Position numbers and translations under genes: made by a program
Assembly: GCA_964649005.1 (NCBI GenBank)
Contig: CAZYMD010000007.1
Coordinates: forward strand, 1 to 45,184
DNA length: 45,184 bases
Reading direction: 5' to 3'
From: CAZGMJ01 sp964649005
Lineage (GTDB): Bacteria; Planctomycetota; Phycisphaerae; Sedimentisphaerales; Anaerobacaceae
In this document: positions 24,787 through 33,805 of the stretch, piece by piece
Position numbering within the stretch: position 1 is the first letter of the stretch
How the letters are laid out: each line of letters begins with the position of its first letter
The notes under the pieces: model-generated
What the model saw: only the letters and a program-made list of their open reading frames with translations
Told to the model about the DNA's origin: nothing
The model's database searches: none

Positions 24787-25833
24787 ATGCCCGAAACCAT
24801 AACAGAACAATGTATCCTGGACTTCCATGATTATCCGCCAATCGGTGGTGATGATTGGCGTTATGGATTTGAGACGGCCCAGGTGCGGGCTCTCGATATG
24901 CAGATGCTCAGCCGGACGGTGTTGCAGGAAATGGCCAATGCGGAGAATTTCGAGCAGGCTGCTGATTCACTGGCGGGCACTGAGTACGCCCTGCCACAGG
25001 GTTCGAGCGGTTTTGCCGAGGTCGAGCCAATGCTGAGAGATCGGCGTACAGCCGTTCGCAACCTCTTTTGCGATTTGATGATAGATGGTGGGATCGTTGA
25101 GCTGTTCCGCAGTAGGGATGACTTTGCCAACCTGCGTCTGGCTCTTCGCAGGACTCTTACCGACAAGCCCGTTGGGACCGACTACAGCCCCGAAGGCAAC
25201 GTTCCACCCGAACAGTTGGAGCAGATTTCCGGCGACCAGGAAGGGACAGAGGGGCCCCGCTCTTTCGACTATATGCGAGAGGCGATTGAAGAAGCGGCGC
25301 TGGCCTACTATCAGAACAAGGATATCCGCGATATCGACTATGCAATCGACCGCGTGCAGGCCGACTACAATTTAAGAAGAGCCGGACAGCTCAAGAGTGT
25401 CTTCCTGAGGGGATTATTCAGGACTCAGATCGACCTGACGAACATACGCACATTGCTGCGGCTGAAGTTCACTGAGTCCGAACAACGCAATGTATTTCTC
25501 GAAGGCGGCTATATTGAGACCGAGCGATTCAGGTCGGGTATTGACGCGGGATATGAAACGCTTGGTTCGATGTTTTTTGCCACACCCTATTACCGCATTG
25601 TGGATACGTCCGCGAGCTATGTCGCCTCGAACAATTCGTTCCTGAAGGTCGAACAACAGTGCGAGGAACACCTCGTCGGGTACCTCAAGCTGACTACTCA
25701 GATTACCGCCGGGCCGCAGCCCGTGATAGCATATTTGCTGATGAAGGAAAATGAAATTCGCAGGGTCCGTCTGCTGCTGACGGCCAAGAAGAGCTTTCTC
25801 GACACAAAACTGATCCTTGACCGAGTCTCGTAG
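24787..25833 (+). CDS. V/A-type ATPase subunit C (central socket)
   Basis: 348 residues of the AC39/subunit d type, the funnel that couples central stalk D-F to the rotor ring. It is all-helical with 'DIRDIDYAIDRVQADYNLRRA' and a C-terminal 'AYLLMKENEIRRVRLLLTAKK' that matches the conserved 'y...ke.Eirnir.i...k' end. It has an insertion of about 25 acidic residues (~137-165) not seen in shorter members. The call also rests on the E-C-F position in the operon. Confidence 0.87.
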   Translation: MPETITEQCILDFHDYPPIGGDDWRYGFETAQVRALDMQMLSRTVLQEMANAENFEQAADSLAGTEYALPQGSSGFAEVEPMLRDRRTAVRNLFCDLMIDGGIVELFRSRDDFANLRLALRRTLTDKPVGTDYSPEGNVPPEQLEQISGDQEGTEGPRSFDYMREAIEEAALAYYQNKDIRDIDYAIDRVQADYNLRRAGQLKSVFLRGLFRTQIDLTNIRTLLRLKFTESEQRNVFLEGGYIETERFRSGIDAGYETLGSMFFATPYYRIVDTSASYVASNNSFLKVEQQCEEHLVGYLKLTTQITAGPQPVIAYLLMKENEIRRVRLLLTAKKSFLDTKLILDRVS

Positions 25834-25859
25834 CGATCTACGAGGGATAGCGAAGAAGA

Positions 25860-26183
25860 ATGAAGGGCAAAGTAGCTGTATTAGGTGATGCTGATTTTGT
25901 GATGCCGTTTGCGGCGCTCGGTCTCGATACCTTCGCTGTCGAACAATCGGCCGAGCAGATGAATGAAACCGCTCGCAAGCTGATTGCGGAGAAATATACT
26001 CTCGTGGTTGTCGCGGAGAACATAGCACCGACCGTGCAGGAAGTATTTGATACTTGCAGGGATGCCCCGACTCCGTGTGTTGTGGTTGTACCGTTTACTA
26101 CTGAATCCAAAGGCCATGCCACCAAGGTTCTCGGTGAAGTACTCAAGATGGCCACCGGCATAGACATTTTGCAGAACAGTTAA
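25860..26183 (+). CDS. V/A-type ATPase subunit F (central stalk)
   Basis: 107 residues with the CheY-like alpha/beta fold of subunit F: 'KVAVLGDADFVMPFAALGLDTF', a helix, 'YTLVVVAENIAP', and 'CVVVVPF'. It joins subunit D in the central rotor shaft and can regulate ATPase activity. The GAAGAAGA before the ATG is a weak ribosome-binding site. It lies 26 nt after C and 12 nt before A. Confidence 0.88.
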   Translation: MKGKVAVLGDADFVMPFAALGLDTFAVEQSAEQMNETARKLIAEKYTLVVVAENIAPTVQEVFDTCRDAPTPCVVVVPFTTESKGHATKVLGEVLKMATGIDILQNS

Positions 26184-26195
26184 AAGGTTTTGATA

Positions 26196-27974
26196 ATGAG
26201 TGACACCAAACAAGGCAGAATCGTCAAAGTTGCAGGTCCTGTTGTTGTGGCAGAAGGCATGACCGGCGCCCGAATGTACGATGTGGTCCATGTTGGCCAG
26301 ATGAAACTGATCGGCGAAATCGTCGAGCTACATGGCGACCTCGCTTCGATCCAGGTCTACGAAGAGACTACCGGCATCGGACCGGGCGAGCCCGTCCAGG
26401 ATACCGAAGCCCCACTGAGCGTCGAACTCGGGCCGGGCCTTATCGAGAGTATCTACGACGGTATTCAAAGACCGCTCGATACGCTTGTGAATCTCGAAGG
26501 CGCTTTCATGAGCAGAGGTAGCACCGCTCCGGGTCTGGACCGCGAAAAGAAGTGGCGCTTCAAGCCCATCGTAGCGGACGGCGCCAATGTTAGTCCGGGT
26601 GACATCATAGGCGAAGTCAATGAGACTACGCTGATGGCCCACAAGATCATGGTGCCTCCCGGGATTTCCGGCACAATACAGAAAATATCAGAGGGCGACT
26701 TCACGGTAGAGGAGACAGTCGCCGTCTGTGTTGGGCAGGACGGGACTGAAACGCCGCTTAAACTTATGCAGAAGTGGCCAGTTCGTGTCCCACGGCAAAC
26801 GGCCAAGCGTCTCGCCCCGACGAATGTCCTCGTTACAGGACAGAGGGTTATCGACACTTTCTTCCCAATAACCAAAGGCGGCACGGCCTGTGTTCCAGGT
26901 CCTTTTGGAACGGGCAAGACCGTCGTTCAGCACCAGTTGGCCAAGTGGGTCGACGCCGACGTCGTTGTCTACGTGGGCTGTGGCGAACGAGGTAACGAAA
27001 TGACCGACGTGCTGACCGAATTCCCAGAACTCAAGGACCCTCGTTCAGGCGAGCCTTTGATGCGGCGTTCGGTTCTCATCGCTAATACGTCGAACATGCC
27101 CGTGGCGGCCAGAGAAGCATCCGTCTACACTGGCATAACAATCGCTGAGTACTTCCGCGACATGGGCTATACTGTCGCTCTGATGGCCGACAGTACAAGC
27201 CGATGGGCGGAGGCTATGCGTGAAATTTCGACGCGTCTCGAAGAAATGCCCGCGGAAGAAGGATACCCAGCTTATTTGGCCGCTCGTATTGCAGCATTTT
27301 ATGAAAGAGCCGGCTTCGTCAAGTGCACAGGCAGCCCCGAACGAATCGGCGGATTGTCGATCATTGGAGCTGTCAGTCCTCCCGGTGGTGACCTGTCCGA
27401 CTCGGTCGTACAGGCGACGCTGCACGTGGTCAAGGTCTTCTGGTCCCTCAAGGGTGAGCTTGCATATCAGAGGCACTTCCCTGCTATCGACTGGCTTACG
27501 AGCTACTCGTTCTACAAGCAATACCTCAAGGGCGCCTTCGAAGACAAGGAACTCGGCCTGAAAATGGAGAAGCTGGCCGCGAAGGCAATGGCCCTGCTCG
27601 AACAGGAAGCGGAATTGATCGAAATCGTACGATTGGTCGGAGCCGAGGCGCTGTCGCCTAAGGACAGGCTTGCACTTGAGACTTCACGCTCCATTCGCGA
27701 GGACTACCTGCACCAGAATGCATTCCACAAAGTGGACACCTACACTTCGATGGAAAAACAGTTCGAGATGCTCGAAACTGTAATGCACTTCCACAATCAG
27801 GCTCTAAGCGCCATTGATGCAGGGGTGGAGACAGCCGAGATATTCAAGCTGGCGGTCCGAGAAGAGATCGCCAGGGCAAAATATATACCACAAGAAGAGA
27901 TCGAGAAGGTCGTCGGAATCAGGAAGACCATCGATGAGCAGATGAAACAACTTCAGACAACAGTAATGTCGTAA
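26196..27974 (+). CDS. V/A-type ATPase catalytic subunit A
   Basis: 592 residues. Catalytic head subunit: P-loop GPFGTGKT (235-242), the non-homologous insertion typical of A subunits (~115-190), and the 'GYTVALMADSTSRWAEAMREIS' Walker B block with the catalytic 'CGERGNE' glutamate region upstream. The start ATG has AAAGG 8 nt upstream. With subunit B it forms the A3B3 hexamer that hydrolyses or makes ATP. Length is normal for the family. Confidence 0.96.
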   Translation: MSDTKQGRIVKVAGPVVVAEGMTGARMYDVVHVGQMKLIGEIVELHGDLASIQVYEETTGIGPGEPVQDTEAPLSVELGPGLIESIYDGIQRPLDTLVNLEGAFMSRGSTAPGLDREKKWRFKPIVADGANVSPGDIIGEVNETTLMAHKIMVPPGISGTIQKISEGDFTVEETVAVCVGQDGTETPLKLMQKWPVRVPRQTAKRLAPTNVLVTGQRVIDTFFPITKGGTACVPGPFGTGKTVVQHQLAKWVDADVVVYVGCGERGNEMTDVLTEFPELKDPRSGEPLMRRSVLIANTSNMPVAAREASVYTGITIAEYFRDMGYTVALMADSTSRWAEAMREISTRLEEMPAEEGYPAYLAARIAAFYERAGFVKCTGSPERIGGLSIIGAVSPPGGDLSDSVVQATLHVVKVFWSLKGELAYQRHFPAIDWLTSYSFYKQYLKGAFEDKELGLKMEKLAAKAMALLEQEAELIEIVRLVGAEALSPKDRLALETSRSIREDYLHQNAFHKVDTYTSMEKQFEMLETVMHFHNQALSAIDAGVETAEIFKLAVREEIARAKYIPQEEIEKVVGIRKTIDEQMKQLQTTVMS

Positions 27975-28005
27975 GAAATTGCGAGATACGAAATAGGAGC
28001 GCCAA

Positions 28006-29469
28006 ATGCCGGCTATAAAAGAGTATCAGACAGTAGTAGATATTTCCGGCCCGTTGATGATGGTCGAGATGGTCGACGAGGCCAAGTTCGGCCATATCGT
28101 TGATATCGAAATCGGGGACGGCTCGATCCGCCATGGCCAGATTCTCCAGGTCGAGAAGGACAAGGTTCTCGTTCAGGTCTTCGAGGGAACCAGCGGGATC
28201 GACGTTAAAGACACGACCGTCCGCTTCCTGGCCAAGCCGCTTGAGCTGGGCGTCTCGCCCGATATCCTCGGCAGAGTCTTCTCAGGTTTGGGCGTACCCA
28301 AGGATGATGGTCCCGATATCATCCCCGACAAACGCCTCGACATTAATGGAATGCCTATCAATCCGTTCGCTCGCGACTATCCGAACGAGTTTATCCAGAG
28401 CGGTATTTCCACCATCGACGGCCTCAATCCTCTCGTTCGCGGCCAGAAGCTTCCGATCTTCTCAGGCTCCGGCCTGCCTCATGACGAGCTTACCGCCCAA
28501 TTCGCAAGACAGGCAACAGTCCGCGGCAAGGGAGAACAATTCGCAGTGGTCTTTGCTGCAATGGGTATTACTTTCGAAGCCGCCCAGTTCTTCATTGACG
28601 ATCTTCATGAGACCGGCGCCATCGAGCGAGCAGTTATGTTTATCAATCTCGCCAACGACCCGGCTATCGAACGTATCGCCACACCTCGTTTCGCACTTAC
28701 CGCTGCGGAATATCTCGCGTTCGATTTGGACATGCACGTGCTGGTCATTCTAAACGACATGACTAACTACTGCGAGGCCCTTCGTGAAATCAGCGCGGCC
28801 CGAAAAGAGGTTCCTGGCAGGCGAGGCTATCCGGGTTATCTCTACACCGACCTGGCAACGATCTACGAACGTGCCGGTCGAATCAAGGGCAAGAAGGGCT
28901 CGATTACGATGGTTCCCGTTCTGACGATGCCTGAAGATGATAAGACCCACCCTGTGCCCGACCTTACAGGCTACATTACTGAGGGGCAGGTGATTCTTTC
29001 CCGCTCGTTGCAGAGGCAAGGCGTTTCGCCACCCGTGGATGTGCTGCCAAGCCTTTCACGTCTCAAAGACAAGGGTATCGGCGAGGGCAAGACCCGCGAG
29101 GATCATGCCGATCTCTACAACCAGCTCTATGCCGCCTACGCTCGCGGCAAAGAGTGTCAGGAACTCGCCACTATCATGGGTGAAGCGGCCCTCTCCGATG
29201 AGGACAAGAAGTACATGACCTTTGCCAACGAATTCGAGGCCCGGTATATTTCGCAGGACAGCTACGAGAACCGTACGGTACAGCAGACGCTCGATCTTGG
29301 CTGGGAGCTGCTCAGCATGTTCGAGAACTCCGAGCTAAAGCGTATCGACCTGAAGCTCATCGAGAAGTATATGACTCCATTCAGGAAGAAGCAGGCAAAG
29401 CATAAGGACGAGACGGAACAGGAAGGTGATGGTGAGACGGCTGAGAGTGAGCCGGAAAAGCAGCAGTAA
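28006..29469 (+). CDS. V/A-type ATPase subunit B
   Basis: 487 residues. The non-catalytic nucleotide-binding subunit: the P-loop position reads SGSGLPHDELTAQ, without the GKT lysine, as expected. The 'EYLAFDLDMHVLVILNDMTNYCEALREIS' and 'GRRGYPGYLYTDLATIYERAGR' blocks are family-typical. The last ~30 residues form a Lys/Glu-rich charged tail that is longer than usual. AGGAG sits 7 nt before the ATG. Confidence 0.95.
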   Translation: MPAIKEYQTVVDISGPLMMVEMVDEAKFGHIVDIEIGDGSIRHGQILQVEKDKVLVQVFEGTSGIDVKDTTVRFLAKPLELGVSPDILGRVFSGLGVPKDDGPDIIPDKRLDINGMPINPFARDYPNEFIQSGISTIDGLNPLVRGQKLPIFSGSGLPHDELTAQFARQATVRGKGEQFAVVFAAMGITFEAAQFFIDDLHETGAIERAVMFINLANDPAIERIATPRFALTAAEYLAFDLDMHVLVILNDMTNYCEALREISAARKEVPGRRGYPGYLYTDLATIYERAGRIKGKKGSITMVPVLTMPEDDKTHPVPDLTGYITEGQVILSRSLQRQGVSPPVDVLPSLSRLKDKGIGEGKTREDHADLYNQLYAAYARGKECQELATIMGEAALSDEDKKYMTFANEFEARYISQDSYENRTVQQTLDLGWELLSMFENSELKRIDLKLIEKYMTPFRKKQAKHKDETEQEGDGETAESEPEKQQ

Positions 29470-29522
29470 GAGCTGTCGTACTCAATAAGATATACGCACG
29501 ACGATATACGAGACACGATTAG

Positions 29523-30140
29523 ATGCTAAGTAACGTCAATGCAACACGAATGGAACTGTTAAGGCTGCGGAAGCGCGTTGCGCTTGCCAGCCGGGGCCAC
29601 AGACTCCTCAGCGAGAAGCGTGACGAGCTTTCACGCCAGTTAATCCAAATCGCGCGTGACATCAAACCGCTGCGCGAGAAGGTGGAAAAAGAACTGCTGG
29701 AAACCTGTCGGCGCTTCATGCTCGCTCGCGCCTCGATGGAGCCTGAAGACGTCAGGGCCGCTCTGGCTGTGCCCACAACGCAGTTCAGCATGACCGTCGA
29801 GCTGGCTAATATTATGAACGTTAAGGTCCCCAGGCTCGCCAAGGAGATATCAGGCAATATCATCTGCTACGGCTACGCCACCACCTCAGGCGAAATGGAC
29901 GTCGCCCTGCTGGCCCTTGAACGCGCGTTCGACCTGCTCATAGAGTTAGCGGAAAAGGAAAAGCAGGCCTCTTTGCTTGCCACCGAGCTACAGATGACCC
30001 GCCGTCGCGTCAACGTGCTCGAACACGTAGTCATCCCCGAACTGCACGAGACCATCCGCTTCATCTTCGACAAGCTCGCAGAAGCCGAAAGAGACAACAT
30101 CTCCCGCCTGATGAAAATCACCGACATTATCAGAGGGTAA
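29523..30140 (+). CDS. V/A-type ATPase subunit D (central shaft)
   Basis: 205 residues, a long antiparallel coiled coil that forms the rotor shaft. The N-terminus 'VNATRMELLRLRKRVALASRGHRLLSEKRDEL' and the C-terminal 'TRRRVNVLEHVVIPELHETIRFI' are both strongly conserved in the family. Last gene of the operon, 53 nt after B, and followed by a terminator. Confidence 0.93.
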   Translation: MLSNVNATRMELLRLRKRVALASRGHRLLSEKRDELSRQLIQIARDIKPLREKVEKELLETCRRFMLARASMEPEDVRAALAVPTTQFSMTVELANIMNVKVPRLAKEISGNIICYGYATTSGEMDVALLALERAFDLLIELAEKEKQASLLATELQMTRRRVNVLEHVVIPELHETIRFIFDKLAEAERDNISRLMKITDIIRG

Positions 30141-30171
30141 TGTTAGCCGAGAATTTTTATTTGTGGTCTAT

Positions 30172-30194
30172 CCGAATGCTTCAACATCATTCGG
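30172..30194. terminator. Bidirectional terminator after the ATPase operon
   Basis: CCGAATG / CATTCGG, a 7-bp stem with a 9-nt loop, is followed by GGCTTTATTTC on the plus side and by A/T-rich sequence on the minus side. It lies between the converging ATPase D and BNR-protein genes. Confidence 0.6.
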
Positions 30195-30218
30195 GGCTTT
30201 ATTTCATTTCTTCTCCCC

Positions 30219-31394
30219 TTATGGTGTTTCCTTCTTAAGGATGCTTTGGGCCTTTTCATCCAGTTCTTTGATTTTGAAACGGACGCTCATTATGAAGGGG
30301 GACTGGTCTTTAATCCAGTGGCCGTAGGTCATTGTGACGAATGTGCCGTCAGGGAGCAACTCGACGGGTGGGTAGGCGCAGTCGGCGCCTTTTGTGTTGT
30401 CCATCAGGCGGACGCGGTACTGGCCTTCACGACCTTTGACGATGTCGTCGTATGTTCCGATCCAGCCGACCCAATCGCCTTTGGTGGGGCTTTCAAGTGT
30501 CGTGTCGCGGAATGAGATGAACAGCCTGCCATCGGGGGCGTATTTGGCGGTGTGACGATCTCCCGTCAGTGCGCCTGGGACCTGACGAGGTTCGCTCCAG
30601 GTCTCGCCCTCATCATTGCTGAAGATGACAAACGAATTGAACTTGCGGTTATTCTCGCGCAGCAGCACAGCGATTTGGTTGCCATCGGGTGAGCGAATCG
30701 CGCCAGGTTCGCATAGGAAAGCTTCCTCATGCGTGGTTACAACAATAGGAAGCCCCCACGTCAGACCGCCGTCTTTTGAGATGGTTTTATACACGTAGGA
30801 TTGTCCAGGCTTGTCTCCCTTCTTGCCTTTATTGTACAAGAATCGCCCATCATCGTGGAACAGTGCCATGTAGTCGCCATTCTTTAGCTTTACCAGCGAG
30901 GCCATAGCTACGACACCCCCAAAATCACCTATCGGTTCGAGGGGCGTCCAGTTTGCACCGTCATCTTCCGATACGGCCATGCGAATCGGATGCAGCCCCG
31001 AGAACATAATCAGCCGCTTTACTCCCTGCTTGTCCACGACGCGGTAAAGCGTAGGCACTTCCTGTGACGTCGCCCAGTTTTCAGGCACAGGCAACCTATC
31101 CGACCATGTCAGCCCGCCATCGGTACTCTTCTTCATCACAATGGCACCGCGACCATGTCCTTTCGGATAGACTGCAATCATCGTTTTGCCATCTTCCAGG
31201 AGCACGGTTGTCGGATGACCCAGGTACTGTCCCTGCTCGCGATCCACCACAACCTGTCGATGAGTTTCGTCCGCCAGGTCGATCAGTGGTATCGAATAGC
31301 CCCTGGCCGGCTCAGCACCGGCATCACATATGTCACCGACCACAAGCAACAAACCACAGACTACCGCTATGAACCTGCTGTACCTGATATACAT
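30219..31394 (-). CDS. Secreted BNR/Asp-box (sialidase-fold) protein
   Basis: 391 residues with a Sec signal peptide (~1-26). Four Asp-box repeats (STDGGLTW, SEDDGANW, SKDGGLTW, SNDEGETW) mark a six-bladed sialidase-type propeller. Some sialidase-like residues are visible (HPTTVLLEDG early, EPGAIRSPDG later, FISFRDT), but an arginine triad was not confirmed, so exo-alpha-sialidase is only one option. ATG 31394 has GGAG 6 nt upstream; the frame stays open upstream inside the preceding PEP-CTERM gene, which it overlaps by 28 nt. The overlap suggests translational coupling. Confidence 0.85.
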   Translation of the reverse strand: MYIRYSRFIAVVCGLLLVVGDICDAGAEPARGYSIPLIDLADETHRQVVVDREQGQYLGHPTTVLLEDGKTMIAVYPKGHGRGAIVMKKSTDGGLTWSDRLPVPENWATSQEVPTLYRVVDKQGVKRLIMFSGLHPIRMAVSEDDGANWTPLEPIGDFGGVVAMASLVKLKNGDYMALFHDDGRFLYNKGKKGDKPGQSYVYKTISKDGGLTWGLPIVVTTHEEAFLCEPGAIRSPDGNQIAVLLRENNRKFNSFVIFSNDEGETWSEPRQVPGALTGDRHTAKYAPDGRLFISFRDTTLESPTKGDWVGWIGTYDDIVKGREGQYRVRLMDNTKGADCAYPPVELLPDGTFVTMTYGHWIKDQSPFIMSVRFKIKELDEKAQSILKKETP

Positions 31395-32041
31395 CGTTGT
31401 CTCCTTACATTCAACCGCCTTCTCATGCCCACAAGACCTATCCCGAGCAATAATACAGTGCAAGGCTCGGGGATTGGACTGTAGGCGATGTTATCTATGC
31501 TTAGCTTCTCCTTGGGTCGTCCTATGCCCATTATTAGAAATGACGTGGACAGACCGGCGGTGTCGATTATGCCAACAAAAAGTGACTGCTGACCTGTGAC
31601 ATCGCATGACGGCAGTGTAATCACCTCGCTACCTGTGTGCAACTCCCATATTGTTGGATCAGGATAGTAATATTCAAAGCCGAAAGCCTGCGCCCCGGTG
31701 ATATTGTCAAAGGTAACCGACAGACTCTGGCTGCCGGAACCGCGATAGAGAACTTCCTGGGAATAATTCACCCGGCCATTTCCTACAATTTCCATTAATG
31801 GCCCCGATCCTGTGCTTCCACCCGATGGCCAATCGAGAGTAATGCCGCCGGCAGTCGTGTAGGGAAAACCGGGATTGTTCAATGGCACGGGCTCCGATTC
31901 GAAATCTTCCACAACAACAGGCACAGACACGCTGGCTTCCCAAAGTTCACGGTCGGTGAATACTACCGGGACTGCGATTGTCTGCTGAGCAACTGAAAGG
32001 AGTAGGACCGCCGCTAAAATGCAGACACTGAAGCTCTTCAT
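31367..32041 (-). CDS. PEP-CTERM sorted exported protein
   Basis: 224 residues. A signal peptide (~1-24) is followed by a beta-rich domain (~28-190) and a C-terminal PEP-CTERM signal: IPEPCTVLLLGIGLVGMRRRLNVRRQ-like, with Pro-Glu-Pro, a hydrophobic helix and a basic tail that is longer than usual. Exosortase would cleave at this signal and release or attach the protein at the surface. GGAGG 8 nt upstream of the ATG fixes the start at 32041 rather than the GTG two codons before. The domain resembles the short DUF642-like or lectin-type modules common on such proteins, but no family is certain. The downstream BNR-protein gene begins inside its last codons. Confidence 0.88.
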   Translation of the reverse strand: MKSFSVCILAAVLLLSVAQQTIAVPVVFTDRELWEASVSVPVVVEDFESEPVPLNNPGFPYTTAGGITLDWPSGGSTGSGPLMEIVGNGRVNYSQEVLYRGSGSQSLSVTFDNITGAQAFGFEYYYPDPTIWELHTGSEVITLPSCDVTGQQSLFVGIIDTAGLSTSFLIMGIGRPKEKLSIDNIAYSPIPEPCTVLLLGIGLVGMRRRLNVRRQRCISGTAGS

Positions 32042-32124
32042 GACCACAACCTCCGTTTTTCAGCCTCCCTTACTGCTGTATTACGACTCTTAGACCCAGG
32101 CTCCTAACCTGATCGCCCAAACCC

Positions 32125-32151
32125 ATTATACACTATCGTGCGTCTTTTCAA
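32125..32151 (-). promoter_or_regulatory. Candidate promoter of the PEP-CTERM/BNR pair
   Basis: On the minus strand, TTGAAA (32151-32146), a short 15-nt spacer and a perfect TATAAT (32130-32125), ending 83 nt before the ATG at 32041. Confidence 0.45.
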
Positions 32152-32162
32152 ACATGCTATCC

Positions 32163-32654
32163 TCATTGAGATTGCTGTAGAGCCTGCGTCAGGATGCTGA
32201 CGTGTTTCTTTTCCTCTTCGATGATCGCTTTGATCTTAGCCTTTGTGGCCGCATCCAGCGCGTATTTGTGCAGCGCCCGGAAGAACCTGATCGCGTCGGC
32301 CTCTCTTTTCAATGCCAGATCGAGCACTTCCAGTTTGTTCCGCACTTGCGACAGCTCCTGCTCAGGGCTGTTCTTGACCGCTGATTTAGCAAGACTGTGC
32401 AACCGCTGCGGATTCGACGTCACGTAGCTTGCCTCGTCGAATATCATGCTGTTATCGCTCTTCTCAGTTACATCACGTTTCATCACGCCAAAGATCTCCT
32501 CGTGTTTCCTCTCCCAATCAGCCAACTGGGAAAACAGACTTCGCAGCTCGTCATTGGCGACTCTTGAAGCCGCTCTGCGATAGAAGTCCACACTATCCCG
32601 CTCGATCTGCTCGGCCATCGTCAGTATCTCGAAAGCACCCAGCGTGATATCCAT
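32163..32654 (-). CDS. Ferritin-like (rubrerythrin-type) protein
   Basis: 163 residues, four-helix ferritin-like fold. Carboxylate and histidine ligands are placed as in rubrerythrins without the rubredoxin tail: Glu in 'AEQIERDSVDFY', E-x-x-H in 'WERKHEEIF', Glu in 'LKREADAIRFF', and E-x-x-H in 'IIEEEKKHVSIL'. It probably binds a di-iron centre and deals with peroxide or iron stress, as in anaerobes. ATG 32654 follows GGGG with 5 nt spacing; 21 upstream codons in the same frame are not part of the family. A single-gene unit, divergent from the PAC2 gene. Confidence 0.82.
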   Translation of the reverse strand: MDITLGAFEILTMAEQIERDSVDFYRRAASRVANDELRSLFSQLADWERKHEEIFGVMKRDVTEKSDNSMIFDEASYVTSNPQRLHSLAKSAVKNSPEQELSQVRNKLEVLDLALKREADAIRFFRALHKYALDAATKAKIKAIIEEEKKHVSILTQALQQSQ

Positions 32655-32935
32655 TGTCACCCCTTTGCAGAAAATCATGCTTAGAGAGCCAGGCACACTC
32701 GCCGGACAAGCCAGCACAGAGCCAATGCTCCTCTACAGTATGTCAGCCTGTGTCAAAGACTATCCGCAAGCAAGGCCCCCGTCAAAGGGCAATTCCGCAG
32801 TGTCCGATGACCGCTGGCGTGATATCCGGTCTGTGACCATCGGAACGTGAATATGGCCTTAAAACCCAGGAAATGAATGGCCATTGGTTGAAAACTGTGG
32901 TAAAAAATGACTTGATCCACTACATAGAGATGAGA

Positions 32936-33805
32936 ATGGCTACTGACAAGCTAAACATATACGAAAGACCACAACTAACCGATCCTCGTCTGGTGCTGGG
33001 ATTCAGCGGCTGGATGGACGGAGGCGAAGTCTCAACCGGAACCGTACAATGCCTGATCGACAAGCTCGGTGCGAAAAAATTCGCCGAGATCGACCCGGAA
33101 GGCTTCTACATTTACAACTTCCCCGGAATGATGGAAGTCACCTCGATGTTCCGTCCATACACGAAAATCAAGGATGGTTTGATTCGCTTCTGCGATACGC
33201 CATCGAACGAATTCTTCTGCGACGCCGAAGACAACCTGATCCTTTTCCTCGGTAAAGAGCCGAATATGCTCTGGGATACCTACGCCAAGTGCATCTTCTC
33301 TTTTTGTGACGAGTTCGACATCAAGAAAATATATTTCATCGGAAGCGTCGCTGGCCTGGTCCCGCACACCCGCGAACCACGCCTGTTTTGCACCGTCTCA
33401 GACACCGAGCTTAAGGACACCTTCCAACATTACGGTGTTACTTTCGCGAACTACGAAGGACCGGCCAGCATTGTCACATACCTCACTGTCAGTTGCGGCC
33501 GGCTCGATTCGAAAATGGTCAGCCTCATCGCAAGCGTGCCCGCTTATGTCCAAGGCCGCAATCACAAATGCATCGAGTCGATGACAAGACGGCTTGCCGG
33601 AATGCTGGGCCTCAAGTTGGATCTCAATGATATCGAGCTGCGAAGCGACGACTTTCAGAAGAAACTCGACGAAATCGTGCAAGATCAACCCGAGCTTGAG
33701 ACAAACATCCGTAAACTGGAAGAAGACTACGACAACGAAATATTCAATAGCGAAATGGGCGAACTGAAACGCTGGCTCGAACAGCAGGGAATCAGGATCG
33801 ACTGA
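32936..33805 (+). CDS. PAC2-family protein (proteasome assembly chaperone 2-like)
   Basis: 289 residues. The 'RLVLGFSGWMDGGEVSTG' start and 'KIYFIGSVAGLVPHTREPRLFCTVSD' block are typical of the PAC2 family (DUF75/COG2047), which is broad in archaea and bacteria and has no settled function in bacteria. A C-terminal acidic coiled-coil part (~230-289) is present. ATG 32936 (GAG upstream) is used; ATG 32873 in the same frame adds 21 residues that look non-conserved. No signal peptide; cytoplasmic. No proteasome genes are in the window. Confidence 0.8.
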   Translation: MATDKLNIYERPQLTDPRLVLGFSGWMDGGEVSTGTVQCLIDKLGAKKFAEIDPEGFYIYNFPGMMEVTSMFRPYTKIKDGLIRFCDTPSNEFFCDAEDNLILFLGKEPNMLWDTYAKCIFSFCDEFDIKKIYFIGSVAGLVPHTREPRLFCTVSDTELKDTFQHYGVTFANYEGPASIVTYLTVSCGRLDSKMVSLIASVPAYVQGRNHKCIESMTRRLAGMLGLKLDLNDIELRSDDFQKKLDEIVQDQPELETNIRKLEEDYDNEIFNSEMGELKRWLEQQGIRID

